This document shows, in pieces, positions 52,346 through 62,875 of a stretch of 64,000 nucleotides of DNA. Positions within the stretch are counted from its first letter, which is position 1. Each line of letters starts with the position of its first letter. Origin of the DNA: Allium sativum (Eukaryota > Streptophyta > Magnoliopsida > Asparagales > Amaryllidaceae); NCBI GenBank assembly GCA_030737875.1, contig CM060922.1, positions 320,331,456-320,395,455 on the forward strand, in the 5' to 3' direction. The translations under genes and the position numbers were made by a program. Under the pieces are notes generated by a model, which saw only the letters and a program-made list of their open reading frames with translations, did not search any database and had not been told where the DNA came from.

Positions 52346-54540
52346 AATGATAAAATTAAAGAATTACATTTTTAATGTAATATAAAGATTACATTTTTTT
52401 TTACAACGTAAAAAGAATATCATTTTTATGTAATATAAAGGGATTGCATTTCATTGTAAGTGAGTCAACATTTGCATTCACATTTTTAATATAAATAAAT
52501 CAGTAGAAAAGATTAATGGTTTTTGATAAATTATGATAACATGAGAGATTACATTTTTATTATATATGACATGATTCCTCATTATATATGTTTATGATGC
52601 TGAGATGTTACACTTCCATTTACAAGTTATCCGACTTGTTTATGTGATTGGGACGATAATTTTTCACATATCGCCCAAGTGCACAAATAATTTATTATTT
52701 GTTTGTTGGATGAAACCCCACACGGGTATTGGGATGATATTTAACAGACACAAATCCCAATATTTAGTTGTAGAATCCACTCTGGCTGTATTTGGATGTT
52801 TGATAATTATTTATCATGATGGTTGATTTCATGCAATATATGGTTGTTGATTGAGTCACATTCCAATAAAGAATATTTTAGAAAAAGAATATATTTTAGA
52901 AAAATGTATTTTTATTGAAATGAACTAGTTATTAACTAGGATCAATCATTAAATTTAGATTTAATGAAGTTTTCCAATTTGCTAATATTTAATTGAAATT
53001 AAATTAAATTAATTGGATCTTGGGTTTGTCGTGAATAGTGTCTTAAATAACACTGTTCTTAAACCCCGTATGAAGAGAATAATCTTTTAATTTAAATTAT
53101 TAAAGTTTTCAATTATATTAATAATTGGAATAAGATGAAATATGAGTTGGGTTTATTGTGAACCGTGTTTTCAAGTGACATGTGTTCTTTAACCCAACTG
53201 ACAGTGAAAATTATGATTTGGGATTTATAAATCATTTATTAAGATTTAAATAGGAATATTTCAAAAGTCAAGTTTTCCAATTTAATATATTAAATTGGAG
53301 TTGAATGGAATTCGAATTAATAATAACCGAGATAAGCTTCTATAAAAGAAGATCGATACTACATATGAAATTTAAGAGGCTATGCCATTATTCCATGTAT
53401 ATTATTGGTCGGATACAGAAATTTATAACGAGTATATATTGATTTGATTTTTGTGAAGATTCCATATTTTATGGAGGATGATTTTGGGTTCACCGTGAAC
53501 TATGTTTTAAAATGATATTAGTTCTTTAATCCAGTTAAAGATAAGATTAATTCCTTAAATTTAAATAATCATTAAATAATGATTTTGGTATTTAAACCCA
53601 AATTGGAGTTTTGATAAATCTTTAAAGAAGGGATTTAAGAATAGATTTGAAGAATTTATCTTCGTTAAGATAGTGTGAATATTTTATTTAAAAGGATATT
53701 CCGAATTGGAATGTGGCGTTTGATGTGCTTTTATAGTACTTGATTTTTAATTATAAAAATACGTGAATTATTCGTAAAAACCGGGTCTAACCCATTTCGA
53801 ATAATTACTACGACGATGAAGAGTCGAAGATGAAGATGGTGGTTGAAGACTGACAATCTTCACATCGAATGGATGTGTTGCTACTGAGACCCATAATGGG
53901 GGTAGCTACCTTAAAAGGGCTTCAGTGGTAGCCGTCCAGACGTATTGTTGATTGTCCGGATATGCGAGGACCTCTTAGGTATCTCCGGTTTCGTTCAGAC
54001 CCAGAACGAACTTGTAAATGGATGCATGTCTGACATTGGATTTCGTTCCATGTGAATTAAATTGATTTTTACTAATGTGTGTCTGATTGGTGGTGGAGAA
54101 TTTATTCTCTGCTTAACACCCTGGTATATATTAATAGTGATTGATCGCATGGCGTGAATTGTCAATGTGGCACGCCAAGATGCAATTGATCAAGGCTTTG
54201 TTGAAAAGCAGGGCCTTGTGGGATGATCAAAGTATAGCCTATTACGGCATAGCTTTGTGTATATCGTGACTTCGCGAGCCTCACATCCCGGTATGAGTCA
54301 AAAAGGGATATGGACCGTAGGGAGTGCACGCGTTTCTTTCTAGCTAGTGGTAGTGTCAGTGCTTAAACTGGCTGGCATTTTACTTATGTGGATGATGGAC
54401 TTTGAGGCGCCTCAGATTTTTATAGGCCGTTAGTGGTCATACTATAGGTTCAAAGGAACCGGGAAACGTGTGTTCAGACATAATCAATCCACTACCGTTA
54501 GGTGGAGACCGGCCCTACCGCTCCATGGTTTGCCCATAGG

Positions 54541-54545
54541 TGTGA
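54541..54545. other. Candidate target site TGTGA of E (left)
   Basis: The five bases before the E LTR. The matching right copy would lie outside the window, so this is not verified. Confidence 0.5.
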
Positions 54546-54823
54546 TGTAACACCACGAATTTTAGTTAATACTAAAATTCACTAATTACAGGATAAATAA
54601 TCTCAGATGTGGGAATTGGGGGTAACGGGCTGCGTCATTGCGTTCGTCTCGGAAAAATATGCGAAATAGAGTCCGAGTTTTCGAGAATCGGAGTCCGTAT
54701 GGCCCGGTTATGGCCCAAAGAAGTTTGCAGGAAAATTAAAGCTAAAAACAGATTTAAAAATTCAAATTCAGATTTTGGAATAGAACCAGTGGGGCCAGGC
54801 GGGAAAATTCCCGCCCTAACCAT

Positions 54824-54877
54824 GTCGACAGGGCTGTCGACAGGCCTGTCGACAGGGGGGTCAACTTGCCTGTCGAC
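54824..54877. promoter_or_regulatory. 12-bp-phased GTCGAC palindromes (E 5' LTR)
   Basis: GTCGAC at 54824, 54836, 54848 and 54872, with GTCAAC filling the 54860 position: five sites exactly 12 bp apart, about 145 bp before the TATA box. The same cluster is in the 3' LTR from 63154. Confidence 0.65.
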
Positions 54878-55019
54878 ATGGGCGCGGCGTCCAGAGAACC
54901 TGGGTGCACCAGGTTGGGTTTTAGGCTGGCTTGGAGGGCTGGGTTCTAGAGATTTCCTAAATCTAACGGACCTAATCTAACCTAGGGTTAATCTAAGGGC
55001 CTAAAACACTCACCTAATC

Positions 55020-55027
55020 TATAAATA
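55020..55027 (+). promoter_or_regulatory. TATA box of E 5' LTR
   Basis: TATAAATA in context AATCTATAAATACACCC. The 3' LTR copy is at 63350-63357. Position and conservation with D support a promoter. Confidence 0.72.
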
Positions 55028-55434
55028 CACCCTAAACCTACCCTAATCCATACTAAAAATAGTAATGATGGCCTCATGCCGCCAAAATCAAACTTGAGAG
55101 AGCCTCCACTAGTTTATGAAGGAAGTTGCAAGCTAATCACTCTCTAATCAATCTCTAATCATCACCATCTTCATATTTAGCAACTAATTCCACTTCATAA
55201 GTTTGCTAATCTTGGGTTTGGTGAGTTTCTATCACTTTAACATCAATTGCTAAAGTAAGTAGATTGGGTGTAATGAGACTTATGGTCTTGAATGCGGATT
55301 AGTGAGTTTGAATCATTTGTAATGATATGCATGTTTAATAAGTTGGTTTATGCATGTTTAACAAGTGGGTTTATGCATGTTTAATAAGTGGGTTTATGCA
55401 TATTTAATAGGTGGATTTATGCATGTTTAACAAA

Positions 55435-55880
55435 GTGAGTTATGCAAGTTCATATGCAAGTTATGTGTATGATGTTATGTAAGTTATGTGTAGGTTGTTA
55501 TGCAAGTTCATATGCAAGTTATGTATATGCTTAAATGCAAGTTTAACATGATATGCAAGTTATGCATGCTTATGCAAGTATGTGGATGCTTATGCAAGTA
55601 TGTGAATGCTTATGCAAGTTATGTATATGCTTAAATGCAAGTTTAACATGATATGCAAGTTATGCATGCTTATGCAAGTATGTGGATGCTTATGCAAGTA
55701 TGTGAATGCTTATGCAAGTTATGTATATGCTTAAATGCAAGTTTAACATGATATGCAAGTTATGCATGCTTATGCAAGTATGTGGATGCTTATGCAAGTA
55801 TGTGAATGCTTATGCAAGTTATGTGTATGCTTAAATGCATGTTATGCAAGTTATGAGAATGCTTATATGCAAGTTCAACA
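55435..55880 (+). repeat. 100 bp tandem array of ATGCAAGTT motifs in E
   Basis: ATGTATATGCTTAAATGCA recurs at 55521, 55621 and 55721 (variant at 55821), a 100 bp period. Within it, TTATGCAAGTATGTG repeats at about 20 bp. A 30-35 bp TTTATGCATGTTTAA repeat precedes it (55327-55430). Confidence 0.95.
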
Positions 55881-57737
55881 TGTTATGCAAGATATGTGTA
55901 TGATAATATGCAAGTTTGGGTTAAATGTAGTTGGGTTAATATATGTTCATAAATGTAAGTTGACATCCTCTTAACCCATGACAAAGTTATATGCTAAACC
56001 CATGATATTTGTGATGGATCTTTCCCTTTATTATGTCATGAAATGAGAACGATTTACGTGGGGAACGATGGGGTAATAAATATGATTGGGTATGATTAAG
56101 CATACCATAAAAATAAATTAACATAAGTGGGAATTTACCTATTGAGTTAGGTCTACCCCATGGGAATTTACCTATTGAGTTAGGTCTACCCATGTTATGA
56201 AAAATGTGTAATTAATTAGGGATAATTAATTGTGGGGGTGATTAATTAGGTGTAATTAATCAACTAAGACACGAGGTTGGACCCTTTTGTAGCGGAAGTC
56301 TGCCCAGAACCGACTGGCCATCCAGCGGCTACAAATGATTGGCCCAATGTGAGAGGTCTTAGTCATAAATTAAATATGTGATTAAAGTAAAGACACGAGG
56401 TTAGACCCTTTTGATGACAGAAGTCTGCCCGGAACCAACCGGCATATCCAGCAGTCATAAAAGACGGTCTAATGTGGGAGGTCTTTATGAGGTCATGATC
56501 TTAATTAATTAATTAAGAAACACTTAACCATATTAGCATGTAGAGGGACATGAGGGGTTAAGTGGGTGCCTTGGGTGGCATGTGGAAATCTAGTGGGTTG
56601 CCTTGGGTGGCAATAGAAAATACGATTAGAATACTTAACCAAGTGGAAACATGTAATTAAACATGATTAAAGGGTTAAGTGGGATGCACTAGATAAAGGG
56701 ACAAGCTTAGGTGGGTAGCTTGTGGGGGCCCATTTCAACCAATATCCCGAACGTATCTTTGTGGGCTCGACTCTAGTCGAGTGACGGGACACGCATATTG
56801 GGCTTGATTATAAGAGGCCAAAACGGGTTAGCGGTGGCAACGCAAGTCCAACGGGTTTCATATGCGTGTGTGGGCCCGGGCTGGTAGATAAGCCGTTGTT
56901 GCATCGTGTAGGTATAAGCCGTGCACTGTTGATAGTATTGGGTTGCCACTTTAGGGGAGTGATACACCCCACTGTGGGACCAGCACGGGTATCTACGGTA
57001 GGGAGCCGATCATTGGGGAGGAGTGGGGTACACCTAGTGGAGATAGGGGCAGACGGCACCTATGTGGTCAGCTAGGGGTACATGAAACTACTAGTTACAT
57101 CTTTCTTTTAAGTCCTTGGGTGGGATCAATCTTTGAGTAGGAATGACTGGTGTGGTGCAGTTAGTAATTATCCTTGGGTGGGTAGATGCGTCTTTACAGT
57201 TATCATAGTTTATCCTGAGTCTACCAAGCTGCTTAGTGTAGCCATTCATCCCCAGACATTACCGTATGTCAAGTTTATGTCTTCTCTGGTTACTTTAATG
57301 ATTGTATTGTTAAAGTTATAGGACTCGCTCAGACTTATGTCTGACCTCGTTGTTTTTATCTTTTTCCCAACCCTCAGGTCCTACGGTGGATCCTAGCAGT
57401 AGTGGAGCTTGATCGGATTGCTGTTCCAGTCTTTAGGAGCTTGGATAGATGTAAAGCTCCAGTTACCCGGTTATCTTTTCCTTTGTCCTGGCTATTGTAT
57501 GAGAGAGTGGGATTATGTACTTCTTTATTTTGATGGATATTGTACTTGACTTTTATTGTGGTTTTATGATGTAACCAGACATGTTTATTTCCGCTGTTAT
57601 GAGATGATGTTTTAAATTTCAAGTACTATTTATATCTGTCTTGTTGTAATTTTTCTGTTCTATATTCACTAAAATACTCCACCGATGCTATGGCATTCCT
57701 TTAGAGAGTGACCATAGCGGGCGTGGGGTGTTACACG

Positions 57738-57749
57738 TGGTATCAGAGC
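57738..57749 (+). promoter_or_regulatory. Primer binding site of E
   Basis: TGGTATCAGAGC two bases after the LTR, the initiator tRNA-Met type. Confidence 0.93.
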
Positions 57750-57930
57750 AAAGGTTACCGGAACAGATAAAATTTTTAGAAAGCTATTTTTGTAAAAACA
57801 TTTTTGGAAGAAATATTTTCAAGGACATGTCTTTTAAGAGAAAAGTTTTTGAAAGAAAAGCATAATCCCCAATAGCCATATCTATATCCTTCGAATTCTC
57901 CGTTTTGAATCTTTCCTTTTTCGTTTCAGC

Positions 57931-60900
57931 ATGGCTGAGGATCTTAACTTTCCGGAGGGTGTGACGGTACCAGTATGGTATAGGAGATTGATGGAGGCTA
58001 GGGCCACCACTGCGGGTCCAGCAAATATTCCTCCACCAACCGTAGCACCCGATCTTCCTCCTCCCCCTCCTCCTCGCACGGACACTTTTGCTAAGACTTG
58101 CAAGGAATTTAAAGCTATGGGAGGGAAACCTTTTCAAGGATCGGAAACTTTTGTGGAGGCTAGAGATTGGCTTAAAGAGGTGGAAGAATTGATAGATATC
58201 TTTGAGATGGAAGAAGGAAAGAAAGTCAAGTTGGCTGCTTGGTTAATGAAGGGAGAGGCCTCATTCTGGTGGGAGGTCACTAATGGAGAACGCCCCGTTG
58301 ACTCTTGGGCGGATTTTAGACAAAGATTTGTGGCAAAGTTTCCCTCAAGGGCGGAGGAAAACTTGTGTATGGAAAGATTCTTGACTTTAAAGCAAGGAAA
58401 TCTCTCAGTGAAGGAATATGTCAACAAGTTTAATCAATTGGCAAAGTTTGGCCTAGACATGGTGAATACACCAGAGAAGAAGGCTTTGAGGTTCGTGAAA
58501 GGCTTGAATGAACCGATGCATGGGTTGGCTATGACTCATATCCCTATGGGGGCCACCTTTGAGAAGCTAGTTGACATGGCACTCATGCATGAAGAAGAGA
58601 AGGGTCCCAATGCTAATAAGGCACCCGAGAAGAAGGGAGATCAAAAGAGACCTCAGCAACAACAACAAAACAAAGGTGGGAAAGGCAACGGTGGCAAGGG
58701 CAAGAAGAAGAAGTGTTTCAATTGTGGGACACCTGGCCACCTAAGCAAGGATTGTCGCAAGAAGAAGAAGACTGGCTGCTTCCACTGTGGCGAAGCAGGG
58801 CATCTAGTGAAAGACTGTCCTAAGAAGGGGCAAAGGACGGGGTCTACCTCAGGAGGACAGGTGCAAGCTCTTATGGCACCGGGTCAGGTTAGGGGGCAAG
58901 TACAGGCTCTCGCAGTCCCACCGATTCAGGAGAGAGGTAGAACTATTTCCATTGAAAGTCTGGTTTTTCTATTTGATCATCCTGTCCGTACATTGTTTGA
59001 TTCAGGCGCATCGCATTCGTTTATCTCATCATCATTAGTTGAGTCACTGCACTTAGACACCAGTCTGGTAGATGATCCCTTGGTTGTTTCAAACCCAATT
59101 GGGGGCTCCACTTATTTGTCCATGATATGTTTGGGTTTGAAGATTTCTATACTTAGCGTTGAGTTTAGATGTGATGCTTTTGTGTTGGGCTTCACGGGCT
59201 ATGGGTTGATTTTGGGCATGGACTGGTTATCCAGTAATGGTGCCGTTCTTGATTGCGAAAGGAGAGTTGTTAGGCTCATGACCCGCTTGGGTAACACTCT
59301 CGAGATTTCTTGTAATCCCATGGACTCTGTTATGCTAAGTTATCTTGAATCGCTTGACGCTTCGGTCGAGAGTTTGCAATATGTTAAAGTGGTCCGGGAA
59401 TATCCGGATGTGTTTGAGGAGGTGAAGGGCTTACCTCCGAAGCGGGAGATTGACTTCCGAATATATCTGGTGGATAATGCTAAACCTGTATCTTTACCAG
59501 TGCGCCACATGGCTCCTCGTGAGAGGAGGGAACTCCATAAGCAAGTAGGGGAGTTGCTTGAGAAGGGGTTCATAAGACGAAGTATATCGGAGTGGGGTGC
59601 TCCAGTAGTATTTGCTACAAAGGCAGATGGGTCCCTCAGACTTTGTGTAGACTATAGAGAACTCAACAAGCTCACAAAGAAGAATAGACACCCATTGCCG
59701 AGGATTGATGATCTTTTCGATCAGTTGGTTGGCGCTTCAGTATTTTCTCAGTTGGACTTAGCCACAGGGTTTCATCAGTTGAGGGTGGCTGAGGATAGCA
59801 TAGACAAGACTGCCTTTAGAACTCCGGATGGTTTCTATGAGTGGCTGGTGATGCCATTTGGGTTGACGAACGCCCCTGCATACTTTGTTGATTTGATGAG
59901 TAGGGTGTTCAGGGAGTTCCTTAATAAATTCGTGGTGGTCTTTGTGGATGATATCTTAGTATTTTCTAAGAGTGAAGAAGAGCATGCCCTACATCTTGGG
60001 GAGGTATTGAAGACTCTTCGAGCACATAGCCTTAAGGCTAAATTCTCTAAATGTCACTTCTGGAGGAAGGAGGTGCGGTTCTTGGGGCACGTGGTCTCCA
60101 AGGAAGGGATAGCTGTGGATCCCGCGAAGGTAGTATCAATTCAGGATTGGAAGGTCCCCAAGAATGCTACCGAAGTAAGAAGTTTCTTGGGGTTGGCGGG
60201 TTATTATAGGAAGTTTATCAAAGACTTCGCGAAAATATCAGCCCCATTAACCCGCTTAACGAAGAAGAATCTTGTTTTCGCATGGGACGTAGATTGTGAT
60301 GATGCGTTCCGACGGTTAAAGAGAGCTTTAACCACTGCTCCAGTTTTAGTGTTGCCAGATGGGAGTAAGCCATTTGTTGTCTATACTGATGCTTGTGGGA
60401 CAGGGCTGGGCGCAGTCTTAATGCAAGAGGGAAGGGTGATAGCCTATGGTGGAAGGCAGTTGAGAGTGCATGAGAAAAATTACCCTACCCATGATTTAGA
60501 GTTGGCCGCTATTGTTTTTGCGCTTAAGATTTGGCGCCATTATCTACTTGGTGAGAGATTCGAATTGTTCACTGACCACAAATCATTGAAGTACTTGTTT
60601 TCTCAGAAGGATTTGAATCTGAGACAGCAAAGGTGGATGGAATTCTTAGCATCCTATGATTTCGAGATAGCGTATACCCCTGGCAAGGGTAACGTGGTGG
60701 CGGACGCCTTGAGCAGAAAGAGGTTGTCCTTGAGTCCATTGTTCGTGGAACAACGAAGCTTGGAATTTATCTCGATGTTTGATTTCAGACCTTCCGTTGA
60801 TTATGTACCCGGTTTGCTAGCTTCCTTGGAGGTTAGACCTACTCTTTTGGGACAGATTGGAGAAGCACAGAGGGAAGACCCACAGTTGGTTGAGTTAGTG

Positions 60901-62376
60901 GAGAAGCTCATAAGGGGGGAGTCATCCAGCCATTTGAGTAGGTACACCCTAGACGATAGGGGGTGCTTGCGAAGGGACGGTAGACTGTGTGTACCGCAAG
61001 ACGAGGGTTTGAGGAAGGTTATTCTTGATGATGCACACCGTTCTAGGATGACTATTCATCCCGGTGGGGACAAGATGTACCAAGATATGAAGAGGGTTTT
61101 CTTCTGGGCCGGTATGAAGAAAGATGTGGCCGAGTATGTCGCTCGATGCTTGGTGTGCCAACAAGTGAAGGCGGAGCAAAAGAAACCTGGTGGGTTGCTC
61201 CACCCATTGGAAGTTCCGCAATGGAAGTGGGATAGCGTCTCGATGGATTTTATTGACGGGTTACCCAGATCAAGAAAGGGTAATACGGGAATTTGGGTGG
61301 TGGTAGACAGACTTACTAAGAGCGCCCATTTCATACCTGTGAAGAGCAAGAGGACTGCTCCATGGCTAGCTTCAGTATATCTTCGAGAGATAGTTCGATT
61401 ACATGGGTTACCCTCTAGCATAGTGAGTGATCGAGATCCTATCTTCACTAGCGAGTTCTGGAGAAGTTTGCAAGAAGCAGTGGGGACTCAACTGTGTCTG
61501 AGCACCGCATATCATCCTCAGACGGACGGCCAGACTGAGAGGGTGAATCGTGTTCTAGAAGACCTTTTGAGGCTTTGTATCTTAGATTTTGGAGGTACAT
61601 GGGAAGAGCATCTTCCATTGGTGGAGTTCGCATATAATAACAGCTTTCAGTCCAGTATTGGTATGGCTCCTTTCGAAGCTCTCTATGGAAGGCCTTGTCG
61701 ATCACCTACATGTTGGTGGGAATCTACGGATAAGATCTTGCTTGGGCCTGATATGATTAGGGAGACTTCTGAGAAGATTGACTTGATCCGAAGAAGGATG
61801 AAAGCAGCGCAGGATAGGCAAAAATCTTATGCGGACAAGAGGAGGGCGGATCTTGAGTTTGAAGTTGGGGATATGGTCTTTGTCAAAGTGTCTCCATTGC
61901 GAAATGTGGTTCGCTTTGGATCTGTTGGGAAGCTAGCACCAAGGTTCGTAGGGTCGTTTCCTATTAAGGAAAGGATCGGACGGATGGCATATAGAGTGGA
62001 GTTGCCCGACAGACTTAGTGGTGTACATGATGTATTCCATGTGTCCCATTTGAGGAAGTGCTTACATGAGACCGCAGAAGTGGTAGAGCCGAGCTTGCTT
62101 AAAGAAGTGGAAGTAGAGCGTGATGCGACTATTCGACGGGCTCCTACTCGCATCCTTGGGTCAGAGACTAGGAAATTGAGGAATCGAGAGGTTCAACTAG
62201 TCAAAGTGCAATGGGGAGATGACAAAAGCAATGCTACTTGGGAGACGGAAGTGAAGATGCGTTCTTTGTATCCATTTCTTTTTGAGGGTATGTCTTTACT
62301 TTCTCCTCTATCGTTGTCTAGTACTTATCCTATCTTTAGTATGTCCTCTCGTTTGTACTGTTTGACCTTTAGATAG
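57931..62376 (+). CDS. Gag-pol polyprotein of element E, intact
   Basis: A single 1481-codon frame encoding the particle protein and all replication enzymes. The start is the first ATG after the primer site, 181 bases into the leader. Order: gag with a proline-rich N-terminus and a capsid-like part (about 55-230); two zinc knuckles CX2CX4HX4C (C262 and C283); protease D357 in FDSGAS; RT with D609 ([10 protein letters not shown]) and D673/D674 ([10 protein letters not shown]); RNase H D820 (YTDA); integrase zinc site H1036, H1043, C1073, C1076; integrase core D1106, D1167, E1203 with 35 residues between the last two; and a chromodomain-like end (LVKVQW, about 1408-1450). All catalytic residues are present and there is no break. 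Gag and pol share one frame without a stop, as is common in plant chromoviruses. Lineage is probably Tekay/Del-like. Confidence 0.96.
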   Translation: MAEDLNFPEGVTVPVWYRRLMEARATTAGPANIPPPTVAPDLPPPPPPRTDTFAKTCKEFKAMGGKPFQGSETFVEARDWLKEVEELIDIFEMEEGKKVKLAAWLMKGEASFWWEVTNGERPVDSWADFRQRFVAKFPSRAEENLCMERFLTLKQGNLSVKEYVNKFNQLAKFGLDMVNTPEKKALRFVKGLNEPMHGLAMTHIPMGATFEKLVDMALMHEEEKGPNANKAPEKKGDQKRPQQQQQNKGGKGNGGKGKKKKCFNCGTPGHLSKDCRKKKKTGCFHCGEAGHLVKDCPKKGQRTGSTSGGQVQALMAPGQVRGQVQALAVPPIQERGRTISIESLVFLFDHPVRTLFDSGASHSFISSSLVESLHLDTSLVDDPLVVSNPIGGSTYLSMICLGLKISILSVEFRCDAFVLGFTGYGLILGMDWLSSNGAVLDCERRVVRLMTRLGNTLEISCNPMDSVMLSYLESLDASVESLQYVKVVREYPDVFEEVKGLPPKREIDFRIYLVDNAKPVSLPVRHMAPRERRELHKQVGELLEKGFIRRSISEWGAPVVFATKADGSLRLCVDYRELNKLTKKNRHPLPRIDDLFDQLVGASVFSQLDLATGFHQLRVAEDSIDKTAFRTPDGFYEWLVMPFGLTNAPAYFVDLMSRVFREFLNKFVVVFVDDILVFSKSEEEHALHLGEVLKTLRAHSLKAKFSKCHFWRKEVRFLGHVVSKEGIAVDPAKVVSIQDWKVPKNATEVRSFLGLAGYYRKFIKDFAKISAPLTRLTKKNLVFAWDVDCDDAFRRLKRALTTAPVLVLPDGSKPFVVYTDACGTGLGAVLMQEGRVIAYGGRQLRVHEKNYPTHDLELAAIVFALKIWRHYLLGERFELFTDHKSLKYLFSQKDLNLRQQRWMEFLASYDFEIAYTPGKGNVVADALSRKRLSLSPLFVEQRSLEFISMFDFRPSVDYVPGLLASLEVRPTLLGQIGEAQREDPQLVELVEKLIRGESSSHLSRYTLDDRGCLRRDGRLCVPQDEGLRKVILDDAHRSRMTIHPGGDKMYQDMKRVFFWAGMKKDVAEYVARCLVCQQVKAEQKKPGGLLHPLEVPQWKWDSVSMDFIDGLPRSRKGNTGIWVVVDRLTKSAHFIPVKSKRTAPWLASVYLREIVRLHGLPSSIVSDRDPIFTSEFWRSLQEAVGTQLCLSTAYHPQTDGQTERVNRVLEDLLRLCILDFGGTWEEHLPLVEFAYNNSFQSSIGMAPFEALYGRPCRSPTCWWESTDKILLGPDMIRETSEKIDLIRRRMKAAQDRQKSYADKRRADLEFEVGDMVFVKVSPLRNVVRFGSVGKLAPRFVGSFPIKERIGRMAYRVELPDRLSGVHDVFHVSHLRKCLHETAEVVEPSLLKEVEVERDATIRRAPTRILGSETRKLRNREVQLVKVQWGDDKSNATWETEVKMRSLYPFLFEGMSLLSPLSLSSTYPIFSMSSRLYCLTFR

Positions 62377-62840
62377 GGTAAACCTATGGTTGAAACATGT
62401 GTTTGAGACATGTTATGGTTGATGGATGCAAGTGGATGCAAGTGTTTGCTAGTGGTTGCTCGTGGATGCATATACACACACTCTAGGCACTAGATCGGCT
62501 CAGTCACTTCATATCGCATATTGCATAAAAATTGTGTGTAGGAAGCTATTTTGATGGATGTATAATGATTGTGTTATCATATGGATGATGCATTTTGGTG
62601 AATGTTTGTGCACTCATATAGATATTGTATGTGTCGATAGGGTTCTCTCGCATACATAATTGATGCATGGCACTATCATGGTTTGCATATATTCATACAT
62701 TAGATAGGGAACATATACACACACTTTTTGCATATGCTCATACATCATTAGAAACTGTTTAAGGACAATGGATGCCCGTGGTTGATGGTTTGAGTAGATG
62801 GTTGTTTGGATGGTAGGATATGCATTCTCCTTAGCTTAGA
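62377..62840 (+). other. 3' UTR of element E
   Basis: Non-coding, with many ATGGATGCA, CATATG and ACACACAC short repeats. It is nearly the same as D 45483-45950 and is related to the A 3' UTR, so it is well conserved for non-coding DNA. Confidence 0.8.
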
Positions 62841-62875
62841 GATTTCGGGGACGAAATCCTTTAAGGAGGGGAGAA
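62841..62875 (+). promoter_or_regulatory. E hairpin and polypurine tract
   Basis: GATTTCG (62841-62847) and CGAAATC (62852-62858), loop GGGA, then 17 bases ending in AAGGAGGGGAGAA before the LTR at 62876. Confidence 0.9.

Larger units (their letters stand above)
49763..54545 (+). repeat. Giant LTR of element B, segment 3
   Basis: Resumes after D. Its last 800 bp run parallel to the T1 LTR (8480-9225): shared blocks include TTCGTTCAGACCCAG, GAGGCGCCTC, GGGAAACGTGTGTTCAGA and GAGACCGGCCC or near variants. The middle (50240-52470) is A/T-rich repeat, including the hairpin array. It is interrupted at 54545 by E, about 1 kb short of the expected LTR end. Joining the three segments gives 6.4 kb of LTR in view. 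No gene is seen. Confidence 0.82.
54546..57735 (+). repeat. 5' LTR of element E, 3190 bp
   Basis: TGTAACACCACG (the 3' copy has TGTAACACCCCG) to GGGTGTTACA. Inside: GTCGAC cluster 54824-54877, TATA box 55020-55027, 100 bp array about 55435-55880, paired ACACGAGGTT modules 56268-56490, and a possible intron 55221-57377. Frames such as 54609-54980 are LTR artefacts; part of that frame translates the 12 bp repeat. Confidence 0.95.

Noticed and set aside
54609..54980. 123-codon frame found again at 62939-63310
   Set aside because: It is the two LTR copies of E; its repeated STGL residues are a translation of the 12 bp GTCGAC repeat.
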